A stretch of 64,000 nucleotides of DNA from Advenella sp. FME57 (GTDB taxonomy: Bacteria > Pseudomonadota > Gammaproteobacteria > Burkholderiales > Burkholderiaceae_B), in NCBI RefSeq assembly GCF_014897675.1, contig NZ_JABUXU010000007.1, positions 1-64,000 of the forward strand. Direction: 5' to 3'. The number at the start of each line of letters is the position of its first letter. Position 1 is the first letter of the stretch. The translations under genes and the position numbers were made by a program. The notes below the pieces were generated by a model. The model saw nothing but the letters and a program-made list of their open reading frames with translations, was not told the DNA's origin and did no database searches. Positions 18,621 through 28,125 of this stretch are shown here, in pieces.

Positions 18621-19491
18621 CCAATATTGCCAAGAGAAAGCGGCGCGTAGCGGCTCGAGCTTTTACTACGCCTTTCTGTTTCTTCCTGCACAGCAGCGCC
18701 GGGCCATCACGGCCGTGTATGCGTTCTGCCGGGAGGTGGACGATGTTGTCGATGAATGCACCGATCCCTCTGTTGCCCGCATCAAGCTGGCCTGGTGGGG
18801 CAAGGAAATAAACAGTTTGTTCGAGGGTCGGGCCGAACACCCGGTGGCGCAGGCGTTGCAACCGCACCTGAGCCCATTCGGGCTGCGCGAAGAACAGTTC
18901 CAGGCCATTATCGACGGCATGCAAATGGATCTGGACCAGACCCGTTACATGGACTGGCCGGGCCTGCGCAAGTATTGCTGGCATGTGGCTGGCGTGGTGG
19001 GTCAGCTGTCGGCACAGATTTTTACCTACCAGAACGGCGAGACCCTGGCCTACGCCGAAAAGCTCGGCCTGGCATTGCAAATGACCAACATCATTCGCGA
19101 TGTGGGCGATGACGCCCGGCGCGGACGGATCTATCTGCCGATTGATGACCTGCAAAAACATAATGTCAAGGCAGCCGATATCCTGAACAACCGGGAGACC
19201 GACGACTTTCGCGCACTGATGGCATTTCAGACGGCCCGCGCGCGCCAGCTGTACCAGGAAGCCGTTCAACTGCTGCACGAGCAGGACCGCCGGGCCCAGC
19301 GCCCCGGACTAATGATGGCTGCAATCTACTACACCCTGCTGTGTGAAATTGAAAAGGACGGCTGGCCGGTGCTGACCAGCCACATTTCCCTGACCCCCCT
19401 GCGCAAACTGATGATCGCCTGGAAAATCTGGGTGGGCGGCGGCAAGGGATTCATCCGTAAAATGCGAAAGCTGGATGTCCCTCAACGCTGA
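18610..19491 (+). CDS. hpnD: Presqualene diphosphate synthase HpnD
   Basis: 293 residues. Seen: YAFCREVDDVVDE and MTNIIRDVGDDARRGRIYLP, the paired aspartate-rich motifs of squalene/phytoene synthases. Condenses two farnesyl diphosphate molecules. Start set at ATG 18610 (MTPDQYC), which overlaps hpnC by 11 bases; a TTG ten codons upstream would add residues without family match. No clear ribosome site is visible, so coupling to hpnC translation is likely. Confidence 0.92.
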   Translation: MTPDQYCQEKAARSGSSFYYAFLFLPAQQRRAITAVYAFCREVDDVVDECTDPSVARIKLAWWGKEINSLFEGRAEHPVAQALQPHLSPFGLREEQFQAIIDGMQMDLDQTRYMDWPGLRKYCWHVAGVVGQLSAQIFTYQNGETLAYAEKLGLALQMTNIIRDVGDDARRGRIYLPIDDLQKHNVKAADILNNRETDDFRALMAFQTARARQLYQEAVQLLHEQDRRAQRPGLMMAAIYYTLLCEIEKDGWPVLTSHISLTPLRKLMIAWKIWVGGGKGFIRKMRKLDVPQR

Positions 19492-21040
19492 CCACTCCCG
19501 GCCGCGCATTGCCGTCGTGGGTGCAGGCTGGGCGGGCCTGGCCGCCGCCTTCACACTCAAACGGGCCGGATGGCACACCGAGGTATTCGAGCAATCACCG
19601 GTACTTGGCGGGCGCGCCCGCAAGGCAGTGATTGCGCGCCGCGGTCTGGTGCTCGACAATGGCCAGCACCTGATGCTGGGCGCCTACCGCCACATTCTTG
19701 AGCTTATGCAAGAGATTGGCGTCGACAACGACCATGCCCTGCTGCGTCTGCCCCTGCAACTGACCTCGCTGGACGGCGCGTTGCACCTGTCGGTCAATAC
19801 GGCCCATCCAGGACCACTCCGATTGCCCCTGGCGCTGCTTCGCATGAAAGGCCTGAGCGCTGGCCACAAATACGTCCTGTTCCGAACGCTATTGAAACTG
19901 CAATTGACTGGGTGGCATGTGGCGCCCGATACCGCCGTCCTCGCCTGGCTGCAAAAACAGCGCCAGCCGACTGCGCTGATCCGTCTTTTCTGGGAACCCT
20001 TGTGCATTGCCACGCTCAATACGCCGATTGGCGATGCGTCAATGGCGCTGTTTGCCGTCGTGCTCAGGGATAGCCTGGCGGCCGGTGCTGATGCCAGCGA
20101 CCTGATCCTGCCGCGCGTCGATCTGAGTGCCCTGTGGCCTGAAGTGCTTGCGCCACAACTGACAATTCATGCCAACATGCCGGTGCATGGCTTGAGCGCC
20201 GCGCCCGGCGGCTATCGACTACATACGGGCACGGGCAGCTGGCCGCCCAGGCAGCCGCGCCAGGCGCCGGATAACCGTGCTGCCGGGCATGATCACGCCG
20301 AGCAAGGCGACGCCGTTTTCGATGCCGTGATCCTGGCCGCACCGGCGCGCATGTGCCATCGCCTACTGTCCCGACTCATGCCCAATCAGGCGGACAACCT
20401 GAACGGCGCACCGATAACAGACGATCATGCGCAGCCCGACATCAATGACCAGCGCCAGGCAGCGTTGGCAGAAAAATCTGCGCTGCTCGACCAGTTGAAT
20501 GCCTTCCAATACCATGCGATTGCCACATTGACTGTGTTTCTGGAGCGCGCCTTTCCCTTGCCCGGCTGCATGTATATGCTAAAGGAAAATCGCCAGGCCG
20601 GGCACGACGGGCAGTGGCTGTTCAATCGCAGCCGCTTCATGCATCCCGATGCAGCCATCGGATCTGTCGACACCGCCTCTGCCAACGCGACAACACCAGG
20701 CGCTGCCAATGACCGCTTTTCACATGCAATTTCAATTGTAATCAGCCATGCAGACCATCTGATCGGCACTGGCCGGGACAATATTGCCAATGCGATACTG
20801 TCCCAGGTTCGCGACCAGTTGCCCACCGGCGTAACGCTGCCGCAAGTCCTCGGTTTCGAACTGATCATGGAAAAGAGAGCGACGTTTGCAGCCACCCCCG
20901 GGCTGGCCCGGCCCGATTGCGTGACGCCCTGGCCTGGCCTGTTCCTGGCCGGCGACTGGACCAACACCGGCTACCCGGGCGTACTCGAGGGCGCTGTCAT
21001 GAGTGGGCTTGCTGCAGCCCAGGCAGCCCAGGCGTATTGA
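19475..21040 (+). CDS. hpnE: Hydroxysqualene dehydroxylase HpnE (FAD-dependent)
   Basis: 521 residues with an N-terminal FAD loop VVGAGWAGLAAAF (about 14-26), GGRARK, and a C-terminal FLAGDWTNTGYPGVLEGA typical of the phytoene-desaturase-like flavoproteins. Completes squalene formation. It is longer than I expect for the family: extra segments appear around residues 248-275 (Pro/Arg/Asp rich) and 390-412 (Ala/Thr rich). It overlaps hpnD by 17 bases. No squalene-hopene cyclase is in the window. Confidence 0.9.
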   Translation: MSLNADHSRPRIAVVGAGWAGLAAAFTLKRAGWHTEVFEQSPVLGGRARKAVIARRGLVLDNGQHLMLGAYRHILELMQEIGVDNDHALLRLPLQLTSLDGALHLSVNTAHPGPLRLPLALLRMKGLSAGHKYVLFRTLLKLQLTGWHVAPDTAVLAWLQKQRQPTALIRLFWEPLCIATLNTPIGDASMALFAVVLRDSLAAGADASDLILPRVDLSALWPEVLAPQLTIHANMPVHGLSAAPGGYRLHTGTGSWPPRQPRQAPDNRAAGHDHAEQGDAVFDAVILAAPARMCHRLLSRLMPNQADNLNGAPITDDHAQPDINDQRQAALAEKSALLDQLNAFQYHAIATLTVFLERAFPLPGCMYMLKENRQAGHDGQWLFNRSRFMHPDAAIGSVDTASANATTPGAANDRFSHAISIVISHADHLIGTGRDNIANAILSQVRDQLPTGVTLPQVLGFELIMEKRATFAATPGLARPDCVTPWPGLFLAGDWTNTGYPGVLEGAVMSGLAAAQAAQAY

Positions 21041-21179
21041 CCAGCAGAAGCACGAGTGCAACCCGTTCAGGCTCACTGCGCTGATTTCGGCGGTCGCTTC
21101 ATGGTATGGACGCTGACAGACCCTGACTGCTATCGCTTCTGGAGCCGCTTGTAGACCGATGAGAAACCTATGGGACGTC

Positions 21180-22409
21180 TTATGATTTGGTTTCTTGCGG
21201 CCGAATCACCCCGGCTGGCATCGTATTGCCCGCCGCAGGTCTGGGTGCCACAAGCAAAGGCACGAAACGATAAAGGTACAGGCCGAACGCAACAATCCAT
21301 GCCGCCGCCGACAGATGTAGCATCGGCACGCTGACCACGGGAATCATCAATGCAATCAGACGCGTCACGGTCGCGATGAAAACCAGAATATAACTGCTGA
21401 CCATCAAGCGGTCTGCCTTCAGTGCGCGACCCGTATGCCCCAGCGCCGTGCGCGTTATCATGCCAATGATCATGATGGAGAAGCCTCCCATGGCAATGAC
21501 ATGCACGTACGCCGCCTGTCGCGCCAGCAACAAAGGACGCCACCCAATGAAATAGCCGGCGGCCAGCAGCAGGCCGATGCCCAGGAAAAACCACGCAAGG
21601 TACAGCACCCACAACAACGGCACGCGGACCACGGCTAGCGGCTTCCATTGGACGAGCTGATACAGGGCAACGGCGCCCGCAACCGCCGCTCCCATAGCCA
21701 GCGCATAGTCCTGTTGCAGGACGACAGCTAGCATGGCCACAGCGCAGGCAACAAGCTGCACCAGACCGGAGCGCTCATGTGCAGGAATCTTCAGACCGGT
21801 AATGGCCCGGGTGGCAAAAAACGGGATAACCCGCCGCGCGATGAGCAAGGTAATAAATACCATGCAAAGAATGCCAACGCGCAACACCTCGGTCAGCAGC
21901 ATTGCCCTGCCCTGCGCAACTGCCACCAAGTACAATACGTTGGTCAGCCCCAGCACCAGCACGGCCCATGGCAGGATGTAGTTGCGTTTATTCCTGGCTT
22001 TGAAAATCACCCGCCAGAGCGCCACCGCCGCAATCAGATAAAACAGCGTATCGCTCACTGCGCCCAGCACGAATGCTGCCTGCCCCGGTATTAAAAATGC
22101 CAGCCGCGCCACCAGCCAGCATAGCGCCAGCATGCCTAACGCCGCCCCCTTCAGAGGATTATTGCCCGTCCAGGTGGCGCTGGCCGTGGTCAGGAAACCA
22201 ACCGCAATCGTGGCGACAAAGCCCCACAGCATCTCATGCGCATGCCACCAAACGCCACTCAATTGTCCTGTCAACAATTGCGGCGTAAAAACCCAGATGG
22301 CAATTGAAATAAGCGCCCAGGCAGCGCCGCATATATACAAAGGACGAAACCCGAGAGACAGGAATGCGGAAAGGGAAAAACGCGATTGCGCAGGAGTGGA
22401 TGCTTGCAT
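21180..22409 (-). CDS. nnrS: NnrS family heme/copper membrane protein
   Basis: 409-residue, roughly 12-helix membrane protein of the NnrS family. Seen: WWHAHEMLWGF near the N terminus, GFRPLY, conserved histidines in HVIAMGGFSIMIIGMITR (part of the family core) and GHTGR. NnrS helps bacteria resist nitrosative stress and often accompanies denitrification or NO-responsive genes. A perfect palindrome resembling an NsrR operator overlaps its promoter. It stands alone, convergent with hpnE. Confidence 0.92.
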   Translation of the reverse strand: MQASTPAQSRFSLSAFLSLGFRPLYICGAAWALISIAIWVFTPQLLTGQLSGVWWHAHEMLWGFVATIAVGFLTTASATWTGNNPLKGAALGMLALCWLVARLAFLIPGQAAFVLGAVSDTLFYLIAAVALWRVIFKARNKRNYILPWAVLVLGLTNVLYLVAVAQGRAMLLTEVLRVGILCMVFITLLIARRVIPFFATRAITGLKIPAHERSGLVQLVACAVAMLAVVLQQDYALAMGAAVAGAVALYQLVQWKPLAVVRVPLLWVLYLAWFFLGIGLLLAAGYFIGWRPLLLARQAAYVHVIAMGGFSIMIIGMITRTALGHTGRALKADRLMVSSYILVFIATVTRLIALMIPVVSVPMLHLSAAAWIVAFGLYLYRFVPLLVAPRPAAGNTMPAGVIRPQETKS

Positions 22410-22435
22410 GATAAATCGTGCCGGTCAGAGCAAAT

Positions 22436-22458
22436 AATATGTATATTATATACATATT
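22436..22458 (-). promoter_or_regulatory. Perfect 11-1-11 palindrome, candidate NsrR operator of nnrS
   Basis: Arms AATATGTATAT and ATATACATATT around a single T, centred 38 bp before the nnrS start. The NO sensor NsrR binds 11-1-11 repeats of the form AAGATGYATTT-N-AAATRCATCTT; each arm differs at two places. A TATAAT (22450-22445, minus) sits inside the palindrome, so a bound protein would block the -10 element. The regulator identity is inference. Confidence 0.65.
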
Positions 22459-22690
22459 TTATAAAAAGACCGATTTACTCACCCGCCTGTGTCTGTTCCA
22501 AGTCAGGCGCGCAACGCAGATACGTCGCCCAAGGCCACCGTGGGCCGGCCGCGAACCAGTATGCGACCCCAGCCTTTGTATTCAAATGCGAACGACAATG
22601 CAGGGTCGCGGTGCACGCAATTTTTGCCACCACCACACACTACCGTCGCAGGTCGTTTCGTACACAGACCCTCGCCTGCCAAGGTCCAAA

Positions 22691-22719
22691 AAAAAGTCGA
22701 TCCACCGGATCGACTTTTT
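22691..22719. terminator. Bidirectional terminator downstream of thrC
   Basis: A 13-bp perfect stem (AAAAAGTCGATCC / GGATCGACTTTTT) with a three-base loop; the A/T ends give a T-run in both directions. It would end thrC transcription from the right and any plus-strand transcript from the left. Confidence 0.85.
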
Positions 22720-22789
22720 GTTTTGCAACTAGGATGATTATATTTCAATTGCTATAAATTCAATTGTCACCAGCCTCGCCCATGCCTGA

Positions 22790-24223
22790 TCAGATCAGTG
22801 CCCGCGCCTTGATGTAGTCACGTATGGCTTCCATATCATTATCCATAATGACCACTTTCTGCGGCAGATCGGCCAGCGACTTCAGATGGTCTGGAACGGG
22901 CGCCTGCTGGCCAGTTGCCTCCAGAATGGTCTCGCCAAACTTGGCGGGCAATGCCGTTTCCAGAACCAGCATCGGGATGCCCTCTTCGACGAATGCCTGG
23001 GCAACCTTTACGCCATCGGCCGTATGCGGGTCAATCAGAATGCCTGCTTGCTCTTGCACCCGGCGAATTGTATCCAGGCGATCCGCGTGCGTGCTGCTGC
23101 CGCCGACGAAACCAAACTCTTCGGTAAAGCGCGCTTTTTCTGCAGACAGGTCAAATACCCCTTCCTGCTCCAGCTTTTTCCAGGTTGCCGCCAGTCGCTT
23201 GGCATCGCGACCCAGCAGGTCGAATACAAAGCGCTCGAAATTGGAAGCCTTGGAAATATCCATGGACGGGCTGGACGTGGCAAGGGTTTCGGCGCTGACG
23301 CGCGGACGATAAACACCCGTACGGAAGAACTCTTCCAGCACATTGTTCTCGTTGGTTGCCAAAACCAGGCGATGAATCGGAAGCCCCATCCGGCGGGCGA
23401 AATGACCGGATAAAATATTACCGAAATTGCCCGATGGCACCGTGAACGATACCTTCTGGCCGGACACGTCGGTGCCGGCGCTGACCGCCTCATCGGTACT
23501 GCGCAGCCACGCCCAGAAGTAATACACAATCTGCGCGCAGATACGCGCCCAGTTGATGGAATTGACCGCACCCAGGTGGTAATTGGTCTTGAACGAAACA
23601 TCACCGGCCAATGCCTTGACTATATCCTGGCAGTCATCAAATACGCCTTTGACCGAGATATTATGAATATTCTCGTCCATCAGCGAATACATCTGGGCAC
23701 GCTGGAAGGCGCTCATGCGGCCATGCGGCGACAGCATGAAGACAGAAACGCCCAGCTTGCCGCGCATGGCGTATTCCGCCGCAGAACCTGTGTCGCCCGA
23801 GGTGGCTCCCAGAATGTTCAGCTTGCGGCCTTCGCGCGCCAGCACAAATTCGAAAACCTGTCCCAGAAACTGCATTGCCAGGTCCTTGAACGCCAGCGTG
23901 GGTCCTTCGGACAAGCCCACCAGTGTCATTGACTTGTCCAAAGGCTTAAGCGGCACAATCTCGCTGCCGGAGAAAACCGATTCGTTATAGGCTGCCTTGC
24001 AGATGCGCTCCAGATCGGTGCGCGAAATATCGTCAATGTACAGGCTCAATATTTCCGTGGCCAGTTCAGCATAGGACAGCGAACGCCACAGTTCGAGCTG
24101 CTTGGCACTAACCGAAGGAATGCTCTCGGGTACCGCAAGGCCCCCATCGCGAGCCAGTCCTTCGAGAAGGATTTCGGAAAATGCAACCGGGCTCATGCCG
24201 CCACGGGTTGAAATGTATTTCAT
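22790..24223 (-). CDS. thrC: Threonine synthase
   Basis: Converts O-phosphohomoserine to threonine with PLP. 477 residues, the longer class of the enzyme. Seen: MKYISTRGG at the start, the PLP lysine in LAFKDLAMQF (Lys113), and SGDTGSAAEYA. Third gene of alaC-hom-thrC, 80 bp after hom, followed by a strong terminator. Confidence 0.96.
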   Translation of the reverse strand: MKYISTRGGMSPVAFSEILLEGLARDGGLAVPESIPSVSAKQLELWRSLSYAELATEILSLYIDDISRTDLERICKAAYNESVFSGSEIVPLKPLDKSMTLVGLSEGPTLAFKDLAMQFLGQVFEFVLAREGRKLNILGATSGDTGSAAEYAMRGKLGVSVFMLSPHGRMSAFQRAQMYSLMDENIHNISVKGVFDDCQDIVKALAGDVSFKTNYHLGAVNSINWARICAQIVYYFWAWLRSTDEAVSAGTDVSGQKVSFTVPSGNFGNILSGHFARRMGLPIHRLVLATNENNVLEEFFRTGVYRPRVSAETLATSSPSMDISKASNFERFVFDLLGRDAKRLAATWKKLEQEGVFDLSAEKARFTEEFGFVGGSSTHADRLDTIRRVQEQAGILIDPHTADGVKVAQAFVEEGIPMLVLETALPAKFGETILEATGQQAPVPDHLKSLADLPQKVVIMDNDMEAIRDYIKARALI

Positions 24224-24303
24224 TATTGCTCCGTTATTCCGGCATCAAATACCAGAAACAAGAAGACACGCCCCTGCTGCTGGGGTCGTGCCGGTCAGAT
24301 CAG

Positions 24304-25608
24304 TCAGTCCAGATGTTCCAGGCGGATACGCGTAATGGACGAATGCACGAAAGGCATGGCTTCAATGGTCTTGATCGCCGTATTGACGTCGCCTTCCCTG
24401 GCCTGGTGTGTCAGGAAAATAATGATGGCGCGGTTTTCGCCATCCTGTTCCTGCATCATGGAATTGATGGAAATCTGATGATCCGCCAGGATCCGGGTCA
24501 AGTCGGCAAGCACGCCAGAACGATCTTCCACCGACAGACGCAAATAGTAGCAGGTGCGCACGTCTTCCATATTCAGAATAGGCGTGTCTGACAGCGCGCT
24601 TGGCTGAAAGGCCAGATGAGGCACACGATTGCCGGGGTCGGACGTATGCAAGCGGGTCACATCGACCAGATCGGCCACCACAGCCGAGGCCGTGGCTTCG
24701 GAGCCCGCACCGGGACCATAATACAGCGTGTCACCCACCGCATCGCCATTGACAACCACTGCGTTCATGGCACCTTCTACATTGGCGATCAGCCGCTTGG
24801 TCGGCACCAGAGCCGGGTGCACCCGCAGCTCGATACCCTGATCGCGACGTCGCGTGATGCCCAGCAGCTTGATGCGATAACCCAACCGTTCCGCATAGAC
24901 AATATCCTGTTGATCCAGATCGGCAATGCCTTCGATATGCGCCTTGCTGAACTGAATGGGAATGCCAAAGGCCAGGGATGCCATCAGCGTCAGTTTATGC
25001 GCCGCGTCGATTCCCTGAACGTCGCCCGCCGGATCAGCCTCGGCATAGCCCAGTTGCTGGGCCTGCGCCAGCGCGGTCTCGTAAGGCAGACCGTGCTCGC
25101 GCATTTGCGACAGAATGAAATTCGTGGTGCCGTTGATAATACCGGCCAGCCACTGGATACGGTTGGCCGTCAGGCCTTCGCGAATCGCCTTGATAATCGG
25201 GATTCCGCCAGCGACCGCGGCCTCGAACGCCACCATGACGCCTTTCTTGCTGGCCAGGGCAAATATTTCATTACCGTGCAGGGCGAGCAATGCCTTATTG
25301 GCCGTCACCACATGCTTGCCGTTTTCAATCGCGGTCAGCACCAGTTCACGGGCGAGCGTGGTGCCGCCAATGAGTTCGACGACAATATCCACCTCAGGAT
25401 CGTCCACCAGGCCAGCCATATCATTGCTGACCGGCACTTTATCACCGAATACGGCCACCGCTTTGGCCGGTGTACGCGTGGCCACTTTGGACACCACAAT
25501 CTGGCGTCCGGCGCGCCGTGATATTTCCTCTGCATTGCGCGTCAACACCGCGTAGGTGCCACTGCCTACAACCCCAAAACCTAATAAACCTACCTTCATT
25601 GGATTCAT
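24304..25608 (-). CDS. hom: Homoserine dehydrogenase
   Basis: Reduces aspartate semialdehyde to homoserine. 434 residues: NAD(P)-binding [13 protein letters not shown] at about 7-19, the catalytic domain with NGTTNFIL and [16 protein letters not shown], and a C-terminal ACT domain (about 350-434) that usually gives threonine feedback. The ATG at 25608 overlaps the alaC stop as ATGA; a second ATG at 25599 is possible. Confidence 0.95.
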   Translation of the reverse strand: MNPMKVGLLGFGVVGSGTYAVLTRNAEEISRRAGRQIVVSKVATRTPAKAVAVFGDKVPVSNDMAGLVDDPEVDIVVELIGGTTLARELVLTAIENGKHVVTANKALLALHGNEIFALASKKGVMVAFEAAVAGGIPIIKAIREGLTANRIQWLAGIINGTTNFILSQMREHGLPYETALAQAQQLGYAEADPAGDVQGIDAAHKLTLMASLAFGIPIQFSKAHIEGIADLDQQDIVYAERLGYRIKLLGITRRRDQGIELRVHPALVPTKRLIANVEGAMNAVVVNGDAVGDTLYYGPGAGSEATASAVVADLVDVTRLHTSDPGNRVPHLAFQPSALSDTPILNMEDVRTCYYLRLSVEDRSGVLADLTRILADHQISINSMMQEQDGENRAIIIFLTHQAREGDVNTAIKTIEAMPFVHSSITRIRLEHLD

Positions 25609-26795
25609 TTTTTCAGAAACCCGTCTTTTTTGAACATTTCTTTAATTCCTCTGATTGCCTGGCGCGTACGTTGTTCGTTCTCGATCATGGCAAAACGCAC
25701 GTGATCGTCGCCCAGATCGCCAAAACCGATACCCGGCGATACAGCCAGCTTGGCATCGGCCAGCAGTTTTTTGGAAAATTCCAGTGATCCCATTGCCTTG
25801 TAGGGCTCGGGAATTTCGGCCCAGATGTACATCGCCGCCTTGGGAATCTCAACCATCCAGCCGACTTCGTGCAGCCCCTTGACCAGCACGTCGCGGCGAT
25901 TCTTATAGTGCGCAACCACTTCGGCGACGCATTCCTGCGGGCCTTCCAGGGCAGCAATGGATGCGACCTGGATAGGCGTGAATGTCCCATAATCGTGGTA
26001 GCTTTTCATGCGAGCCAGCGCATTGACCAGCTCGGCATTGCCCACCATGAAACCGACCCGCCAGCCAGCCATATTGTAGCTTTTACTCATGGTAAAAAAT
26101 TCAACAGCCACATCCTTGGCGCCAGGCACCTGCATGATGGACGGCGGCTGGTAGCCATCAAAGGTGATGTCGGCATAGGCCAGATCGTGCACGACCAGAA
26201 TATCATGCTCTTTGGCCAGCTTGATCACCCGCTCGAAAAACGGTAAATCAACGCATTGCGCCGTGGGATTGCTGGGAAAACCCAGAATAATCATTTTCGG
26301 CTTGGGAATGGACTCGCGCACTGCCCGCTCGATTTCCTCGAAGAAATCCAGCCCTTTTTTCATGGGTATGGAGCGGATATTGGCGCCGGCTATGACCGCA
26401 CCGTATATATGGATGGGATAGCTGGGATTGGGCACAAGCACGGTATCGCCCTTGTCGAGCGTGGCCAGCATCAGGTGAGCCAGCCCTTCCTTGGATCCGA
26501 TAGTCACAATGGCTTCCCGGTCCGGGTCCAGAATAACGTTATAACGGCGTGAATACCAGTCTGCAATCGCCTTGCGCAGGCGCGGAATGCCTTTGGATAC
26601 CGAATAACCATGAGTATCGGGACGGATCGTCGCCTCTACCATTTTGTCAACGATATGCTTGGGCGTCGGTCCATCCGGATTACCCATTGACATGTCGATG
26701 ATGTCCTCGCCACGTCGACGCGCCGCCATTTTCAGCTCGCCGGTAATGTTGAACACATAAGGAGGGAGCCTTTCTATACGTGGGAAGTTTCTCAT
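25605..26795 (-). CDS. alaC: Aminotransferase class I, AlaC-like (glutamate-pyruvate)
   Basis: 396 residues. Seen: [20 protein letters not shown], and the PLP lysine in [13 protein letters not shown] (Lys238). The sequence fits the AlaC/YfdZ branch, a glutamate-pyruvate aminotransferase making alanine. Placement directly before hom and thrC, with a four-base overlap, is common in betaproteobacteria. A role in aspartate-family metabolism instead of alanine synthesis cannot be excluded. Confidence 0.88.
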   Translation of the reverse strand: MRNFPRIERLPPYVFNITGELKMAARRRGEDIIDMSMGNPDGPTPKHIVDKMVEATIRPDTHGYSVSKGIPRLRKAIADWYSRRYNVILDPDREAIVTIGSKEGLAHLMLATLDKGDTVLVPNPSYPIHIYGAVIAGANIRSIPMKKGLDFFEEIERAVRESIPKPKMIILGFPSNPTAQCVDLPFFERVIKLAKEHDILVVHDLAYADITFDGYQPPSIMQVPGAKDVAVEFFTMSKSYNMAGWRVGFMVGNAELVNALARMKSYHDYGTFTPIQVASIAALEGPQECVAEVVAHYKNRRDVLVKGLHEVGWMVEIPKAAMYIWAEIPEPYKAMGSLEFSKKLLADAKLAVSPGIGFGDLGDDHVRFAMIENEQRTRQAIRGIKEMFKKDGFLKK

Positions 26796-27117
26796 GACGG
26801 ACCTGGAATAAGTGAAGGAACAAAATTAGGGTGAAACCAGTAAATCTAGCCTATATAAGACCGTACGGCAAACGATTTTGCCTATGCACAAAAAAAATTT
26901 GCAATGGCCGTGTCATTGCAGTACAAAAAAAGATGAGATCCGGACATTGCCAAACCGGCGACTGCCCCCAGGCAGCGACGCCGCAAGCGCATCCGGCATT
27001 TCTGGTCCGGTATCACAGCCGTGCGATCTGCTGCGCCCACGTAGCGCAAAATATCGCAGGACCACTATCACATATATGAAATACAGTTAGAATAAGATAA
27101 ACGCACAAGGAGTCTTT
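26796..27117. other. Divergent intergenic region alaC / Mth938-like gene
   Basis: 322 bp holding the promoter for the alaC operon on the minus strand and that of the plus-strand genes near 27085 (TAGAAT before an AAGGAG site). The middle part has no gene or clear structure. Confidence 0.55.
26843..26871 (-). promoter_or_regulatory. Predicted sigma-70 promoter of alaC-hom-thrC
   Basis: On the minus strand, -35 TTGCCG (26871-26866) and -10 TAGATT (26848-26843) are separated by 17 bp, each matching four of six consensus bases. It lies about 48 bp before the alaC start. Confidence 0.5.
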
Positions 27118-27561
27118 GTGGAACTGAAAAGAGAACAGCCAACCGCATTAAATACGGTCACCCGCTATGGGGACCACTTCATCGAAGTCAATGAAGTCGA
27201 ATATACCCATGCCATTGCGTTTCGCCCCGAAGGTACTGTGCGCCCGTGGAACGTGACCGCTGTCAGCGACATTACAACAGATCAGCTGATTCTGGCTGCG
27301 GACATCCGTAAGGTTGAAGGCAACCCCATCGATTTTCTTGACGACGCCCCTGCCACCAAATTTGAGAACACGCCTGAAATTTTGCTCGTGGGCACCGGTT
27401 CGCGCCAGCATTTTCTGCCTGCAGCAGTGACTGCGCCCCTGCTGGCCGCGCGCGTGGGCATTGAAGCCATGGATTCGAAGGCGGCTGCTCGCACCTATAA
27501 TGTACTGATGGCTGAAGGCCGCAATGTTGCTGTCGCGCTCATGCTCAGCGAAGGAGAATAA
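27118..27561 (+). CDS. Mth938-like domain protein (DUF498/Xcc1710 family)
   Basis: 147 residues of a small single-domain family of unknown activity; the conserved parts are ILLVGTGSRQHFLP, the GIEAMDSKAAARTYN helix and the LMAEGRNVAVALML end. Homologues relate to a mitochondrial complex I assembly factor (NDUFAF3), but function in bacteria is not settled. Start is GTG at 27118 with AAGGAG at the right distance. One base separates it from bcp. Confidence 0.85.
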   Translation: MELKREQPTALNTVTRYGDHFIEVNEVEYTHAIAFRPEGTVRPWNVTAVSDITTDQLILAADIRKVEGNPIDFLDDAPATKFENTPEILLVGTGSRQHFLPAAVTAPLLAARVGIEAMDSKAAARTYNVLMAEGRNVAVALMLSEGE

Positions 27562-27562
27562 A

Positions 27563-28048
27563 ATGACCAGTCCCCCCACCATCGGCAAGAAAGCGCCGGC
27601 ATTCAAGGCCGAGAGCCAGCTTGGTCCGGTCACCCTGGCCGCACTGAAAGGCAAAAACGTCGTGCTGTATTTTTATCCCAAGGACAACACCCCCGGATGC
27701 ACGACCGAAACCCAGGGATTCCGGGATGCGCTGAGCGATTTCGAAAACGAGAACACCGTCATACTGGGCGCCTCGCGCGATTCGCTTAAAAGCCACGAAA
27801 ATTTTGCCACCAAGCAAAATGTGACCTTTGCCCTGTTGTCCGACCCCGACGAAACATTGTGTACACAATACGACGTTATCAAGATGAAGAACATGTACGG
27901 CAAACAGGTACGCGGAATTGAACGCAGCACCTTTCTGATCGATGGCACGGGCAAGCTTGTGCAGGAGTGGCGAAAAGTGAAAGTGCCTGGCCATGTTGAT
28001 GCCGTCCTTGAAGCAGTGCGCGACCTGAATGCCGCGCAACAGGATTAG
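27563..28048 (+). CDS. bcp: Thioredoxin-dependent peroxiredoxin, Bcp/PrxQ type
   Basis: 161-residue thiol peroxidase. Seen: FYPKDNTPGCTTETQGFRD with the peroxidatic cysteine; the usual nearby resolving Cys five residues later is replaced (TETQG), so a different resolving mechanism is likely. Later FLIDGTGKLVQEWRKVK matches the family. Start at ATG 27563 follows a GAAGGAGAA site overlapping the end of the upstream gene. Confidence 0.93.
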   Translation: MTSPPTIGKKAPAFKAESQLGPVTLAALKGKNVVLYFYPKDNTPGCTTETQGFRDALSDFENENTVILGASRDSLKSHENFATKQNVTFALLSDPDETLCTQYDVIKMKNMYGKQVRGIERSTFLIDGTGKLVQEWRKVKVPGHVDAVLEAVRDLNAAQQD

Positions 28049-28052
28049 TCCC

Positions 28053-28077
28053 ACCCGGGCCCTGACGGGTACCCTTT
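28053..28077 (+). terminator. Weak hairpin, possible terminator after bcp
   Basis: Stem ACCCG/CGGGT then ACCCTTTTCC. It is short with only four T, and a second inverted repeat CCATGG-N9-CCATGG follows at 28079-28099. Confidence 0.3.
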
Positions 28078-28125
28078 TCCATGGTGCAACCGCCCATGGA
28101 ACAACAGCCATGTGAGAAACTATCT

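Larger units (their letters stand above)
22410..22789. other. Intergenic region between nnrS and thrC
   Basis: 380 bp. The nnrS side holds the 23-bp palindrome, the thrC side a 13-bp-stem bidirectional terminator. The 230 bp between have short open frames on both strands, none resembling a protein family. Confidence 0.6.

Noticed and set aside
22503-22748. 81-codon minus-strand frame between nnrS and thrC
   Set aside because: It runs through the terminator and has no ribosome site or recognisable sequence.
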